Assembly (NCBI RefSeq): GCF_036324365.1
Contig: NZ_CP137080.1
Coordinates: 806,001-870,000 of the forward strand
Source: Microbacterium limosum
GTDB taxonomy: Bacteria > Actinomycetota > Actinomycetes > Actinomycetales > Microbacteriaceae
DNA length: 64,000 nucleotides
Reading direction: 5' to 3'
Shown: positions 14,647-24,364 of the stretch, piece after piece
Position numbering within the stretch: position 1 is the first letter of the stretch
Layout: each line of letters starts with the position of its first letter
Notes under the pieces: model-generated
Told to the model about the DNA's origin: nothing
The model's input: the letters and a program-made list of their open reading frames with translations, nothing else
Databases searched by the model: none
Made by a program: the position numbers and the translations under genes

Positions 14647-15686
14647 TGCGATTGTTCGCCGGCGCCCGAGAGACGACTCCCCTCGACGGCACCGACGCGG
14701 TGCTGGCCGACCTCGACGGGGTTGTCTATGCGGGCCACCGCGCCCTGCCGCACGCCGTGGAGTCGCTCGTGCGCGCCGCCGACGGGCGCCGCCTCGGCTA
14801 CATCACCAACAACGCCTCCCGCACCGACGAGACGGTCGCCGCACAGCTGCGCGAGCTCGGGCTCCCGGCGCAGAAGGACGACGTGATCACGAGCCCGCAG
14901 GCGGCGATGCGCCTTCTGCGCGATCGGGTGCCCGCGGGGTCCCGCATCCTCGTCGTCGGAGGCGAGGGGCTCGTGGTCGAGGTGGAGAAGGCCGGGTTCA
15001 TCGTCACGCGCAGCGCCGACGACGACCCCGCCGCCGTCGTCCAGGGGTTCTCGCCCGAAGTGGGCTGGTCGCAGCTCGCCGAGGCGGCGTACGCGCTGGC
15101 GCTTCCGGAGGAGGAGGGCGGCATCCCCTGGATCGCCACGAACACCGACTGGACGATTCCGCAGGCACGCGGCGTGGCCCCCGGCAACGGCACGCTCGTC
15201 TCGGCAGTCCACACGGCGGTCGGCCGGTTGGCGACCGTCGCGGGCAAGCCCGAGACCCCGATCTTCGAAGAGGCCGTCGCGCGCTTCGGCGCGCAGAGGG
15301 CGCTCTTCATCGGCGACCGCCTCGACACCGACATCCTCGGGGCCGCGCGCGCCGGGATCGCCTCCGTGCTCGTGCTCACCGGCATCGACCGGCCCAAGCA
15401 TGTGCTCGCGGCTCCTCCGGGGTCGCGCCCCGACTTCATCCTCGCCGACCTGCGAGAGCTGCACGAGCCGTATCCCGCGGCCAAGGTGCGCGGAAAGGAC
15501 GGGGCGGTGACGGTCGGAACCGCCACGGTGCGTGTCGCGGGGGCCGACGTACAGATCCTGTCGGCGGGTGATCGGCCGATCGACCTGCTTCGCGCCGGCG
15601 CACGCGCCATCTGGGACTCCGGCAGCGCGATCTTCGGTCTCCGCGTCCCCGAAGCGCTCTACGCCGACCCGTTCCGCGTCCGCTGA
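14646..15686 (+). CDS. HAD superfamily IIA hydrolase (NagD/phosphoglycolate-phosphatase type)
   Basis: The 346-aa protein shows the HAD motifs in order: DLDGVVY (nucleophile and acid aspartates), ITNNASRT (motif II), KPETPIFEEA with the motif III lysine, and GDRLDTDI (motif IV). The large cap between motifs II and III places it in the IIA (NagD) group, which removes phosphate from small sugars or glycolate phosphate; the true substrate is unknown. The ATG at 14646 overlaps the preceding TGA by one base, so the two genes are co-translated. It has an extended C-terminal tail of about 70 residues beyond the core. Confidence 0.88.
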   Translation: MRLFAGARETTPLDGTDAVLADLDGVVYAGHRALPHAVESLVRAADGRRLGYITNNASRTDETVAAQLRELGLPAQKDDVITSPQAAMRLLRDRVPAGSRILVVGGEGLVVEVEKAGFIVTRSADDDPAAVVQGFSPEVGWSQLAEAAYALALPEEEGGIPWIATNTDWTIPQARGVAPGNGTLVSAVHTAVGRLATVAGKPETPIFEEAVARFGAQRALFIGDRLDTDILGAARAGIASVLVLTGIDRPKHVLAAPPGSRPDFILADLRELHEPYPAAKVRGKDGAVTVGTATVRVAGADVQILSAGDRPIDLLRAGARAIWDSGSAIFGLRVPEALYADPFRVR

Positions 15687-15721
15687 CGGCGCGCGCCCTC
15701 CGAAGGGTCGGAGCGCGCGCG

Positions 15722-15733
15722 TATCCTGGAGCA
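15722..15733 (+). promoter_or_regulatory. -10 box before the 54-aa gene and tlyA operon
   Basis: TATCCT (15722-15727) ends 6 nt before the ATG at 15734, with no Shine-Dalgarno, again the leaderless layout. It would drive the small gene, tlyA, nadK and recN as one transcript. Confidence 0.5.
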
Positions 15734-15898
15734 ATGTCCGAGCAGAGCCCGCGTCCCGACCTCCTGTCGGCCATCGAGGTGATCGAGGATCAGCCGCTCG
15801 CTTCGCGAGCCGACGCGTACGCGGGTCTGCACGAGGAACTCACGCGCCTGCTCGACGGTGCCGGGGGCATCGGCGAGACGCGTCGCGACCGTCCATGA
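15734..15898 (+). CDS. Small conserved-context protein, 54 aa
   Basis: The ORF encodes an acidic, helical 54-aa protein (MSEQSPRPDLLSAIEVIEDQ at the start, AYAGLHEELTRLLDG in the middle). It has a close -10 box, and its stop overlaps the tlyA start (ATGA), which supports real translation. I do not recognise a domain. A short protein in this position is a common feature upstream of tlyA in Microbacteriaceae, as far as I recall. It may simply couple translation to tlyA or act as a small partner protein. Confidence 0.7.
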   Translation: MSEQSPRPDLLSAIEVIEDQPLASRADAYAGLHEELTRLLDGAGGIGETRRDRP

Positions 15899-16695
15899 CG
15901 CCCCGCCTGGACGCGGCCCTCGCGGCCCGGGGGCTCGCCCGGTCGCGCACCCACGCGGCGACGCTGATCGCGCAGGGGCTCGTGAACGTCGACGGGCGCA
16001 CCGTCGTCAAGTCGTCGACCCAGGTCTCCGACGACGCCGGTCTCGAGGTGGCGGCCGCCGATCACTACGTCAGCCGCGCCGCGCACAAGCTGATCGCGGC
16101 CCTCGACACCTTCGGCGTCGACGTCGCGGGGCGGATCGCTCTGGATGTCGGGGCGTCCACGGGCGGGTTCACGCAGGTGCTGCGCGAGCGCGGTGCAGCC
16201 CCCGTCGTCGCCCTCGACGTCGGCCACGACCAGCTCGCGGACACCGTCCGCGCCGACCCGCAGGTGATCTGCGTCGAGGGCTTCAACGTGCGGGAGCTGA
16301 GCGCCGGCGCGTTCGCCGACGTCAGCGGGCTCACGGCACCGCCGAGCGTCGTGACCGGAGACCTCTCCTTCATCTCGCTCGCGCTCGTCCTTCCCGCCCT
16401 GGCGGCCACGGCGGCCTACGACGCCGACTTCCTGCTGCTGGTCAAACCGCAGTTCGAGGTGGGGCGCACGGCCGTCAAGGGCGGACTGGTCACCTCCGCC
16501 GCGCTGCGCGCGGACGCCGTCAACGGCGTGCTCTGGCGGGCGTGGGACGCGGGTCTCGGCACGCGCGGCGTGATCGCCTCGCCGCTCGTGGGCACGCACG
16601 GCAACGCCGAGTACGTCGCCTGGTTCCGGCGGGGCGAGGGCGGGACTCCGGCAGAATGGTCGGGCACGGTCGACCGACTGACGGGAGTGGCATGA
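15895..16695 (+). CDS. tlyA: TlyA family 16S/23S rRNA 2'-O-methyltransferase
   Basis: The 266-aa protein has an N-terminal S4 RNA-binding domain (about 1-60) and a FtsJ-like SAM methyltransferase domain. The SAM motif LDVGASTGGFT starts at residue 83, followed by ALDVGHDQL, TGDLSFISL and KPQFEVGR. In mycobacteria TlyA methylates 16S C1409 and 23S C1920 and makes ribosomes sensitive to capreomycin. Overlaps with both neighbours (ATGA on each side) show tight coupling with the small gene and nadK. Domain order and length are typical; a hemolysin role is an old name only. Confidence 0.93.
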   Translation: MTPRLDAALAARGLARSRTHAATLIAQGLVNVDGRTVVKSSTQVSDDAGLEVAAADHYVSRAAHKLIAALDTFGVDVAGRIALDVGASTGGFTQVLRERGAAPVVALDVGHDQLADTVRADPQVICVEGFNVRELSAGAFADVSGLTAPPSVVTGDLSFISLALVLPALAATAAYDADFLLLVKPQFEVGRTAVKGGLVTSAALRADAVNGVLWRAWDAGLGTRGVIASPLVGTHGNAEYVAWFRRGEGGTPAEWSGTVDRLTGVA

Positions 16696-17621
16696 GCGCT
16701 GCGCGCAACATCCTGGTCGTCGCGCACGCCCTGCGCGAGGAGACGGTCAACGCGGCCCGCCGAGTCGCTGAGGCGCTCGAGGCATCCGGCGCCCGCCCCG
16801 TCTTCGCCGCCGGCGACCGCGCCGAGCTCGACAGCGCCCTCGACCACGTGCCCGGCATCGCGACCCTCGGCGAGGACGTCGACGTGTCGGAGCTGGAGCT
16901 CGCGATCGTCCTCGGCGGCGACGGCACGATCCTGCGCGCCGCGGAACTCGTCCGTGGCGGCACCGCTCCCGTGCTCGGCATAAACATGGGCCATGTCGGA
17001 TTCCTCGCCGAGATCGAGCGGGACGACATGGACGAGGCCGTCCGCCGAGCGATCACGGGCGAGTACGCCGTGGAGGAGCGCCTGGCGCTGGCCGTGACGG
17101 TCGTGGATGCCGCGGGTCGCGCGATCTACCAGACCTGGGCGCTCAACGAGGCGACCATCGAGAAGGCCAGCCGCGAGCGGATGCTCGAGGTGGTCGTCGA
17201 GATCGACGGGCGTCCGCTGTCGACCTTCGGGTGCGACGGCATGGTCATCGCGACGCCGACGGGCTCGACCGCGTACAACTTCTCGGCGGGCGGACCCGTC
17301 GTCTGGCCGACCGTCGCGGCCATGGTCGTCGTGCCGCTGTCGGCGCACGCGCTCTTCGCCAAGCCGCTCGTCGTGGGGCCCGAGGCCTCGGTCGCGATCG
17401 AGGTGCTCGAGCGCACGAACGGCACCGGCATCCTGTGGTGCGACGGTCGCCGGTCCCACGAGCTTCCTCCCGGCGCCCGCGTCGTCGTGCACGCCTCGCC
17501 GGAGCCCGTGCGCCTGGCCCGGCTGCACCCCGCCGCGTTCACCGACCGACTCGTGCGCAAGTTCCGGCTTCCCGTCCAGGGATGGCGGGGGCCCGCGGCG
17601 GCGCCGGAGGCGTCGGCGTGA
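16692..17621 (+). CDS. nadK: NAD kinase
   Basis: The 309-aa enzyme phosphorylates NAD to NADP. It has the GGDGT motif at residue 75, the NE dinucleotide in WALNEATIEKAS, and the TPTGSTAYNFSAGGP segment that binds the nucleotide. These are all the family landmarks and the length is usual. The start overlaps the tlyA stop, and its own stop overlaps the recN GTG, in the conserved order tlyA-nadK-recN. Confidence 0.96.
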   Translation: MSAARNILVVAHALREETVNAARRVAEALEASGARPVFAAGDRAELDSALDHVPGIATLGEDVDVSELELAIVLGGDGTILRAAELVRGGTAPVLGINMGHVGFLAEIERDDMDEAVRRAITGEYAVEERLALAVTVVDAAGRAIYQTWALNEATIEKASRERMLEVVVEIDGRPLSTFGCDGMVIATPTGSTAYNFSAGGPVVWPTVAAMVVVPLSAHALFAKPLVVGPEASVAIEVLERTNGTGILWCDGRRSHELPPGARVVVHASPEPVRLARLHPAAFTDRLVRKFRLPVQGWRGPAAAPEASA

Positions 17622-19318
17622 TCGAGGAGATGCGTCTGCGGTCGCTCGGCGTCATCGCGGAGGCGACGCTGCCGCTCGGGCCGGGCTTCACCGCCGTCAC
17701 CGGGGAGACCGGCGCGGGGAAGACGATGGTCGTGACGGGCCTGGGCCTGCTGCTCGGCCAGCGCGCCGACTCCGGGGTGGTGCGCGCCGGCGCCGCTGCC
17801 GCGGAGGTCACCGGCATCTGGGTCGTGCCCGACGAGGGCGGTGTCGTCGAGCGCGTGCGCGAGGCGGGCGGAGACGTGGAGCCTGCCGGGGCCGGCGCCG
17901 CGGAGCTGTACATCGGGCGCACCGTGACGGCTGAGGGCCGCAGCCGCGCGTCGGTGGGCGGCCGGGCCGCCCCGGCCGGCGTGCTCGCCGACCTCGCCGA
18001 TCAGCTCGTCGTCGTGCACGGGCAGTCCGAGCAGCTGCGGCTGCGCTCGCAGTCGGCGCAGCGGGGGGCGCTGGACCGCTTCGGCGGCGAGAGCGTCCGC
18101 GCGGCGCTCGAGTCGTACCGCTCGGCCTGGTCGGTCTGGCGCTCGCTCGACCGCGAGCTGGAGGAGCTCGTCACGAGCCACGACGCGCGGATGGCCGAGG
18201 CGCAGGCCCTGCGGGAGGACCTGGCCGAGATCGAGGCCGTCGCGCCCGTCGCGGGCGAGGACGCCGAGCTGGCCGCGCGGACGGAACGGCTGACGCACGT
18301 GGAGGAGCTGCGCATCGCGGCTGCGACGGCGCGCGAGGCGCTCTCGTCGGAGGCGGGCGGTGTCGACGTGTCGAGCCTCGCGGGGGAGGCGCGGCGCGCG
18401 CTCGAGCGCGCGGGCGAGGCGGACGCCGTGCTCGGGGAGTACGCCGAGCAGGCCGCGGAGGTGTCGTTCCGCGCGAGCGAGCTCGCGATGGCCCTCTCGA
18501 GCTACCTCGCCGATCTCGACGAGACCGGACCGCAGGAGCTCGACGCCCTGCAGGAGCGCCGCGCCGCGCTCGCCGCCCTCGTGCGGCGCCACGGCGGGAC
18601 GCTCGACGACGTGCTCGCGCTCGCCGCGACGGGCGGGGCCCGGCTCGCGGAGATCGAGGACGACGACGACCGCATCGACCAGCTGCGCGCAGAGCGGGAT
18701 GCCGCGGCATCCGCCCTCGACGACGCCGCCGCGACCCTCACGGAGCGTCGCACGTCGGCGGCCGAGCGCCTGGGCGCCGCGGTGACCGAGGAGCTGCACG
18801 CGCTCGCGATGCCCGACGCGCGCCTGAGCGTGCGGGTCGCCCCCGGCACCCCGTCGGCGGAGGGCCGCGACGAGGTGGCGCTGCTGCTCGCCCCGCACCC
18901 CGGAGCCGATCCCCGGCCGGTGGCACGGAGCGCGTCGGGCGGCGAGCTCTCGCGCGTCATGCTCGCGATCGAGGTAGTCATCGCGGGCACCGACCCGGTG
19001 CCGACGTTCGTGTTCGACGAGGTCGATGCGGGCATCGGCGGCGCGGCCGCGATCGAGGTCGGCCGGCGGCTCGCGCGCCTCGCCGAGACCTCGCAGGTCA
19101 TCGCCGTGACCCACCTCGCCCAGGTGGCGGCCTTCGCCGGCAACCACCTCACCGTCGTCAAGGAGAACGACGGCTCCGTGACAGCCTCCAGCGTGCGCCG
19201 GCTCGAGGGCGCCGCTCGCGAGGCGGAGATGGCGCGCCTGCTCTCGGGGCTCGCCGACTCCTCCGCCGCCCTCGAACACGCGCGCGAGCTGCTCGAGCTC
19301 TCGCCCGCACGCGACTGA
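17618..19318 (+). CDS. recN: DNA repair protein RecN
   Basis: The 566-aa SMC-like ATPase acts at double-strand breaks. Walker A is GETGAGKT at about residues 29-36. The long middle holds two coiled-coil stretches rich in Ala, Glu and Arg. The ABC signature is SGGELSR near 442, and Walker B is TFVFDEVDAGIGG near 465. The start is GTG 17618, four bases into the nadK stop; an earlier in-frame start would run deep into nadK. The length matches the family. Confidence 0.95.
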   Translation: MIEEMRLRSLGVIAEATLPLGPGFTAVTGETGAGKTMVVTGLGLLLGQRADSGVVRAGAAAAEVTGIWVVPDEGGVVERVREAGGDVEPAGAGAAELYIGRTVTAEGRSRASVGGRAAPAGVLADLADQLVVVHGQSEQLRLRSQSAQRGALDRFGGESVRAALESYRSAWSVWRSLDRELEELVTSHDARMAEAQALREDLAEIEAVAPVAGEDAELAARTERLTHVEELRIAAATAREALSSEAGGVDVSSLAGEARRALERAGEADAVLGEYAEQAAEVSFRASELAMALSSYLADLDETGPQELDALQERRAALAALVRRHGGTLDDVLALAATGGARLAEIEDDDDRIDQLRAERDAAASALDDAAATLTERRTSAAERLGAAVTEELHALAMPDARLSVRVAPGTPSAEGRDEVALLLAPHPGADPRPVARSASGGELSRVMLAIEVVIAGTDPVPTFVFDEVDAGIGGAAAIEVGRRLARLAETSQVIAVTHLAQVAAFAGNHLTVVKENDGSVTASSVRRLEGAAREAEMARLLSGLADSSAALEHARELLELSPARD

Positions 19319-19332
19319 TAGGATAGAAGCCC
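19319..19332 (+). promoter_or_regulatory. -10 box of pyrG, probably leaderless
   Basis: TAGGAT (19319-19324) begins right after the recN stop and ends 8 nt before the pyrG GTG. No ribosome-binding site is present. Confidence 0.5.
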
Positions 19333-21030
19333 GTGGCGGAATCTGCATCGGGACCATCGAACGACATCACCAGACACATCTTCGTGACGGGTGGTGTCGT
19401 CTCTTCGTTGGGCAAGGGCCTCACCGCCGCGAGTCTGGGAAATCTCCTCACGGCGCGCGGTCTGCGCGTCGTGATGCAGAAGCTGGATCCGTACCTGAAC
19501 GTCGATCCGGGGACGATGAACCCGTTCCAGCACGGCGAGGTCTTCGTGACCGACGACGGCGCCGAGACCGACCTCGACATCGGGCATTACGAGCGCTTCC
19601 TCGACATCGACCTGGCGCAGTCGGCGAACGTGACGACGGGTCAGGTGTACTCGCAGGTCATCGCGCGCGAACGCCGCGGCGAGTACCTCGGCGACACCGT
19701 GCAGGTCATCCCGCACATCACCGACGAGATCAAGCGGCGCATGCGCCTGCAGGCCGACGAGGACCCCAAGCCCGACGTCATCATCACCGAGATCGGCGGC
19801 ACGGTGGGCGACATCGAGTCGCAGCCGTTCATCGAGTCGGCGCGCCAGATCCGCCACGAGCTCGGTCGCGGCAACGTCTTCTTCGTCCACGTCTCGCTGG
19901 TGCCCTTCATGGGCGCGTCGGGGGAGCAGAAGACCAAGCCGACGCAGCACTCCGTCGCGGCGCTGCGCTCGATCGGCATCCAGCCCGACGCCCTCGTGTT
20001 GCGCAGCGACCGCCCCGTCACCGAGTCGAACAAGCGCAAGATCGCGCTCATGTGCGACGTCGACGAGGATGCCGTGGTCAACGCCGTCGACGTGCCGAGC
20101 ATCTACGACATCCCCACGATGCTCCACGAGCAGGGCCTGGACGAGTACCTCGTGCGGGCGCTCGGACTGGGCCACGCGAACGACGTGGACTGGAGCCGGT
20201 GGGACCGCGTCCTCAAGGCCGTGCACAACCCGAAGCACGAGGTGACGATCGGCCTCGTCGGCAAGTACATCGATCTGCCGGATGCGTACCTGTCGGTGAC
20301 CGAGGCGATCAAGGCCGGCGGCTTCGCCCACGAGACACACGTGAGCATCCGCTGGATCCCCTCCGACCTGTGCGAGACGCCCGAGGGCGCCGCGAAGGCG
20401 CTCGCGGACGTGGACGGGATCTGCGTGCCGGGCGGCTTCGGCATCCGGGGCATCGAGGGCAAGCTCGGCGCCCTGAAGTTTGCGCGCGAGCAGGGCATCC
20501 CCACGCTGGGGCTGTGCCTGGGCCTGCAGTGCATGGTGATCGAGTACGCCCGCAACAAGGCCGACCTCGCGGGTGCGTCCTCGAGCGAGTTCGACCCCGA
20601 CACCCGGTTCCCCGTCATCGCGACGATGGCCGAGCAGGTCGAGATCATCGCCGGCGGCGACCTCGGCGGCACGATGCGGCTGGGGCTGTACCCGGCCGAC
20701 CTGCGCGAGGGGTCGGTGGCCGCCGAGGCGTACGGCGCGACGCGCGTGTCCGAGCGCCACCGCCACCGCTACGAGGTCAACAACGCCTACCGCGACCGCC
20801 TGGCCGAGGCCGGTCTGGTCTTCTCGGGGCTCTCGCCCGACCGCAACCTCGTCGAGTACGTCGAGCTGCCGCGCGAGGTGCACCCGTACTACATCGCCAC
20901 CCAGGCGCACCCCGAGCTGCGGTCGCGCCCGACCGAGCCGCACCCGCTGTTCCGCGGGCTCGTCGGGGCGGCGCTCGATCGCCACCGCGCGAGCGAGCTG
21001 TTCGACGTCGAGCAGGATGCCGATGCCTGA
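19333..21030 (+). CDS. pyrG: CTP synthase
   Basis: The 565-aa enzyme makes CTP from UTP, ATP and glutamine. The N-terminal synthetase domain has [10 protein letters not shown] (about 20-29) and [20 protein letters not shown]. The C-terminal glutaminase domain has the GLCLGLQ nucleophile elbow with Cys395 and a late HPE triad motif (AHPELRSRP). Length and layout are standard. It is probably transcribed from its own promoter and followed closely by the Nudix gene, which overlaps its end. Confidence 0.97.
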   Translation: MAESASGPSNDITRHIFVTGGVVSSLGKGLTAASLGNLLTARGLRVVMQKLDPYLNVDPGTMNPFQHGEVFVTDDGAETDLDIGHYERFLDIDLAQSANVTTGQVYSQVIARERRGEYLGDTVQVIPHITDEIKRRMRLQADEDPKPDVIITEIGGTVGDIESQPFIESARQIRHELGRGNVFFVHVSLVPFMGASGEQKTKPTQHSVAALRSIGIQPDALVLRSDRPVTESNKRKIALMCDVDEDAVVNAVDVPSIYDIPTMLHEQGLDEYLVRALGLGHANDVDWSRWDRVLKAVHNPKHEVTIGLVGKYIDLPDAYLSVTEAIKAGGFAHETHVSIRWIPSDLCETPEGAAKALADVDGICVPGGFGIRGIEGKLGALKFAREQGIPTLGLCLGLQCMVIEYARNKADLAGASSSEFDPDTRFPVIATMAEQVEIIAGGDLGGTMRLGLYPADLREGSVAAEAYGATRVSERHRHRYEVNNAYRDRLAEAGLVFSGLSPDRNLVEYVELPREVHPYYIATQAHPELRSRPTEPHPLFRGLVGAALDRHRASELFDVEQDADA

Positions 21031-21637
21031 TCCCGGCGAGACCGGCGGCTCCGACGGGTCCGACCTGCGCGACGAGCCGCTCGACGTCGAGATCGTCGAG
21101 AGCGACGTCGTCTTCGACGGCCGCGTGTGGGACGTGCGGCACGACACCTTCCTCTACAACGGCGAGCGGGTCAGCCGCGACTACGTCGACCACACCGGCG
21201 CCGTCGCGATCGTCGCGCTCGACGACGAGGACCGCGTGCTGCTGCTGCAGCAGTACCGGCATCCGATCCGCTCCCGCGACTGGGAGATCCCGGCGGGGCT
21301 GCTCGACATCGCGGGGGAGGAGCCCCGCGAGACCGCGCGGCGCGAGCTCGCGGAGGAGACCGACCTCGTCGCGCGCGACTGGTCGCCGCTGCTGAGCATC
21401 CACACGACGCCCGGCGGCAGCGACGAGGTCGTGCACATCTTCCTCGCCCGAGGTCTCGCCGACGCCCCCGAGGTGCACGCGCGCGAGGAGGAGGAGGCCG
21501 ACATCCGCCTGGCATGGGTGCCGCTGGATGACGCGGTCGACGCCGTGCTCGCCGGGCGGATGCGCAACGGCATCCTCGCCTCCGGCGTGCTCGCCACGGC
21601 GGCTCTGCTGCGGCGGGACGAGCGCGCGAGCCGCTGA
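21023..21637 (+). CDS. Nudix hydrolase, ADP-ribose pyrophosphatase type
   Basis: The 204-aa protein has an N-terminal beta-strand region ([20 protein letters not shown]) typical of ADP-ribose pyrophosphatases, then the Nudix box at about 91-114 ending in [10 protein letters not shown]. The family cleaves ADP-ribose or related nucleotides. The start could be ATG 21017 or 21023; both overlap the end of pyrG. It lies between pyrG and xerD as in other Microbacteriaceae. Confidence 0.88.
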   Translation: MPDPGETGGSDGSDLRDEPLDVEIVESDVVFDGRVWDVRHDTFLYNGERVSRDYVDHTGAVAIVALDDEDRVLLLQQYRHPIRSRDWEIPAGLLDIAGEEPRETARRELAEETDLVARDWSPLLSIHTTPGGSDEVVHIFLARGLADAPEVHAREEEEADIRLAWVPLDDAVDAVLAGRMRNGILASGVLATAALLRRDERASR

Positions 21638-21638
21638 C

Positions 21639-22544
21639 ATGCGGGCGGACCGGGCCCTCTCCGCGTACCTGCGGCACGTCACGATCGAGCGCGGGCTCTC
21701 GGCCCACACGGTCGCGGCGTACCGTCGCGACCTCGAGGACTACGTCGCCTGGCTGGCGGCGCGCGGCATCGACGACACCGCGCAGATCGATGCGTCGGTC
21801 GTCGCCGCCTTCGTAGCCGAACGCGCATCGGCGCAGCCGCGGCCCGCGTCATCCTCGCTGGCACGCCTGCAGTCCTCCGTGCGCGGGTGGCACCGCTTCC
21901 TCGCGCGGGAGGGCATCGAGAGCGTGGATGCCGCGGCTCGGCTGCGCCCGCCCAAGGCGCCGCTGCGGCTTCCCAAGGCGCTGACGATCGACCAGGTCGA
22001 GGCCCTGCTGCAGGCCCCCTCGCCCGAGGACCCCGTCGGGATACGCGATCGCGCGCTGCTGGAGCTGCTGTACGCGACGGGCGCCCGGGTCTCGGAGGCC
22101 GTCGGCCTCGACGTCGACGACGTCACGCGCGACGAGGGTCTCGTGCTGCTGCGCGGCAAGGGCGGCAAGGAGCGCATCGTGCCCGTCGGATCGTTCGCGC
22201 GCGACGCCGTGTCGGCCTACCTCACTCGCGTGCGGCCGGGCTTCGCTGCGCGCGGCCGGGCGAACGCCCGGCTCTTCCTCGGCGTGCGGGGCGCGCCGCT
22301 GTCGCGTCAGAGCGCGTGGCTCGTGCTGCAGCGCGCCGCCGAGGGCGCGGGGCTCTCGGCGCACGTGTCTCCGCACACGCTCCGGCACTCGTTCGCGACG
22401 CACCTGCTGCAGGGCGGCGCCGACGTCCGCGTCGTGCAGGAGCTGCTGGGGCATGCGTCGGTCGCGACCACGCAGATCTACACGCACGTCACGGTCGACG
22501 CCCTGCGCGACGTGTACGCCGGGGCTCACCCGCGCGCACGCTGA
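21639..22544 (+). CDS. xerD: Tyrosine recombinase XerD
   Basis: The 301-aa recombinase resolves chromosome dimers at dif with XerC. The N-terminal SAM-like domain covers about 1-95. The catalytic part has the Arg in [11 protein letters not shown], the lysine in [12 protein letters not shown], the [12 protein letters not shown] box and the tyrosine in [15 protein letters not shown]. Length is typical of Xer proteins rather than of integrases of mobile elements. The context with parA, scpA and scpB (chromosome segregation) also supports XerD. Confidence 0.94.
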   Translation: MRADRALSAYLRHVTIERGLSAHTVAAYRRDLEDYVAWLAARGIDDTAQIDASVVAAFVAERASAQPRPASSSLARLQSSVRGWHRFLAREGIESVDAAARLRPPKAPLRLPKALTIDQVEALLQAPSPEDPVGIRDRALLELLYATGARVSEAVGLDVDDVTRDEGLVLLRGKGGKERIVPVGSFARDAVSAYLTRVRPGFAARGRANARLFLGVRGAPLSRQSAWLVLQRAAEGAGLSAHVSPHTLRHSFATHLLQGGADVRVVQELLGHASVATTQIYTHVTVDALRDVYAGAHPRAR

Positions 22545-22621
22545 AGGGCGCCCGGCGCCGGTGCGCCCCCGGCATCCGCCGTGCACGGCATGCCGACCCG
22601 GCTCGGGCGGCGCGGGGTGGC

Positions 22622-22659
22622 TAGAATCGACCGACGGTACGGCAAGGTCAGGAGAATCG
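22622..22659 (+). promoter_or_regulatory. Promoter of the parA-scpAB-rluB-tyrA-cmk-der operon
   Basis: A good -10 box, TAGAAT (22622-22627), lies 32 nt upstream of the parA GTG. AGGTCAGGAGA (22646-22656) gives a ribosome site, so this transcript has a leader, unlike argH or tyrS. All downstream genes through der overlap or nearly touch. Confidence 0.6.
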
Positions 22660-23547
22660 GTGGCGGGCAGCGCGCGGGGCACGAAGAAGCCCTCCGAGAC
22701 AGGCGACGCGCCCGTCGGCCCCACCGGCCGCCCGTACCACGGCTTCCCCACCCCCGCCCCGCTCGACGGCCACGGTCCCGCACGCATCATCGCGCTCTGC
22801 AACCAGAAGGGCGGCGTGGGCAAGACCACGACGACCATCAACCTCGCGGCCTCACTTGCCCGCTACGGGCGGCGCGTGCTCGCGGTCGACTTCGACCCGC
22901 AGGGCGCGCTCTCGGCCGGCCTCGGCATCGCGACCCACGACGTGCCGACGGTCTACGACCTGCTGCTGGACACCAAGCGCGAGCCGCGCGATGTCATCGT
23001 CTCCTCGAACGTCGAAGGACTCGACGTGCTGCCGGCCAACATCGACCTGTCGGCGGCCGAGGTGCACCTCGTCAACGAGGTCGCCCGCGAGACGATCCTC
23101 TCCAGGGTGCTGCGCAAGGTCGCCGGCGACTACGACGTCATCCTCATCGACTGCCAGCCCTCGCTCGGCCTGCTGACGGTCAACGCCCTCACGGCGAGCC
23201 ACGGCGTCATCATCCCGCTCGAGTGCGAGTTCTTCGCGCTGCGCGGCGTCGCGCTCCTCATCGAGACGATCGACAAGGTGCGCGATCGCCTCAACCCCGC
23301 GATCGAGCTCGACGGGGTGCTCGCGACGATGTACGATCCGCGCACGCTGCACTCCCGCGAGGTGCTCGAGCGGGTCGTCGAGGCCTTCGGCGACGATGTG
23401 TTCGAGACGGTCATCGGGCGCACCGTGAAGTTCCCGGACGCCTCGGTGTCGGGCGTCCCGATCATCGACTTCGCGCCCGAGCACTCCGCAGCGCAGGCCT
23501 ATCTGAGGTTCGCGCGGGAGCTGGTCGCCCGTGGCGACGTCGCCTGA
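22660..23547 (+). CDS. ParA family ATPase (chromosome partitioning/Soj-like)
   Basis: The 295-aa protein has a 40-residue polar N-terminal extension, then the deviant Walker A KGGVGKTT beginning at Lys50, the switch DFDPQGALS, and Walker B VILIDCQPSLGLL. This is the ParA/Soj fold, which moves DNA or protein cargo with a ParB-like partner. The copy next to scpAB is a second ParA of Actinobacteria, separate from the parAB pair near the origin. No parB is adjacent. GTG 22660 was chosen for its good ribosome site. Confidence 0.88.
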   Translation: MAGSARGTKKPSETGDAPVGPTGRPYHGFPTPAPLDGHGPARIIALCNQKGGVGKTTTTINLAASLARYGRRVLAVDFDPQGALSAGLGIATHDVPTVYDLLLDTKREPRDVIVSSNVEGLDVLPANIDLSAAEVHLVNEVARETILSRVLRKVAGDYDVILIDCQPSLGLLTVNALTASHGVIIPLECEFFALRGVALLIETIDKVRDRLNPAIELDGVLATMYDPRTLHSREVLERVVEAFGDDVFETVIGRTVKFPDASVSGVPIIDFAPEHSAAQAYLRFARELVARGDVA

Positions 23548-24364
23548 GGGCTCGGCCGGGCAGGCTCCCTCCGACGAGGGCGAGGGCGGATTCCGCGTCT
23601 CGCTGGCGAACTTCGACGGCCCGTTCGACCTGCTGCTGAGCCTCATCTCCAAGCACGAGCTCGACATCACCGAGGTATCGCTCAGCCGCGTCACCGACGA
23701 GTTCATCGCGTACCTGCGTCAGCTCGGCCCCGACGAGGAGCTCGACCAGGCCAGCGAGTTCCTCGTGGTGGCGGCGACCCTGCTCGACATGAAGGTCGCC
23801 GGGCTGCTGCCGCAGGGCGAGCTCGTCGACTCGGAGTCCGTCGCGCTCCTCGAGGCCCGCGACCTGCTCTTCGCGCGCCTGCTGCAGTACCGCGCGTTCA
23901 AGGAGGTCTCGGGCTGGTTCGGGGCGCGGCTGCGGGCGGAGGACACGCGGCACGCCCGCACCGTGCGGCTGGACGAGAAGCATCGAGCGCGTGTTCCGGA
24001 GCCCGTGTGGACGCTCACGCTCGACGACTTCGTCGCGCTCGCGCTGCTGGCGTTCGCGCCGAAGGAGATCCCGCACGTGCGCCTGGATCACCTGCACGCG
24101 CCCCTCGTGAGCATCCGCGAGCAGGCCGCGATCGTCGTGACGCTGCTGCGCGGCCGCGAGCAGCTGACCTTCCGCGAGCTGATCGCCGGCGTGGATGCCC
24201 CGGGCATCGTCGTGGCGCGCTTCCTGTCCATCCTGGAGCTGTACCGCCACGCGGCACTCACCTTCGAGCAGCTCGAGCCGCTCGGCGAGCTGACGCTGCG
24301 CTGGAGCGCGGAGACCTGGTCCGACGAGAAACTGGCGACGCTGGGAGCCGATTATGACCGATGA
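23531..24364 (+). CDS. scpA: Segregation and condensation protein A
   Basis: The 277-aa kleisin bridges the SMC heads. The N-terminus has the family motif NFDGPFDLLLSLISKHELDI, followed by VSLSRVTDEFIAYL and SEFLVVAATLLDMK. The C-terminal winged-helix region is around 215-270 (LTFEQLEPLGELTLRW). The GTG start overlaps parA by 17 bp, and its end overlaps scpB. The three genes act together in chromosome organisation. Confidence 0.94.
   Translation: MATSPEGSAGQAPSDEGEGGFRVSLANFDGPFDLLLSLISKHELDITEVSLSRVTDEFIAYLRQLGPDEELDQASEFLVVAATLLDMKVAGLLPQGELVDSESVALLEARDLLFARLLQYRAFKEVSGWFGARLRAEDTRHARTVRLDEKHRARVPEPVWTLTLDDFVALALLAFAPKEIPHVRLDHLHAPLVSIREQAAIVVTLLRGREQLTFRELIAGVDAPGIVVARFLSILELYRHAALTFEQLEPLGELTLRWSAETWSDEKLATLGADYDR

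Noticed and set aside
21639-22544. Tyrosine recombinase as integrase of the accessory region
   Set aside because: It lies 8 kb before the tRNA within core genes, has XerD motifs and sits beside parA-scpAB, so it is the housekeeping recombinase.
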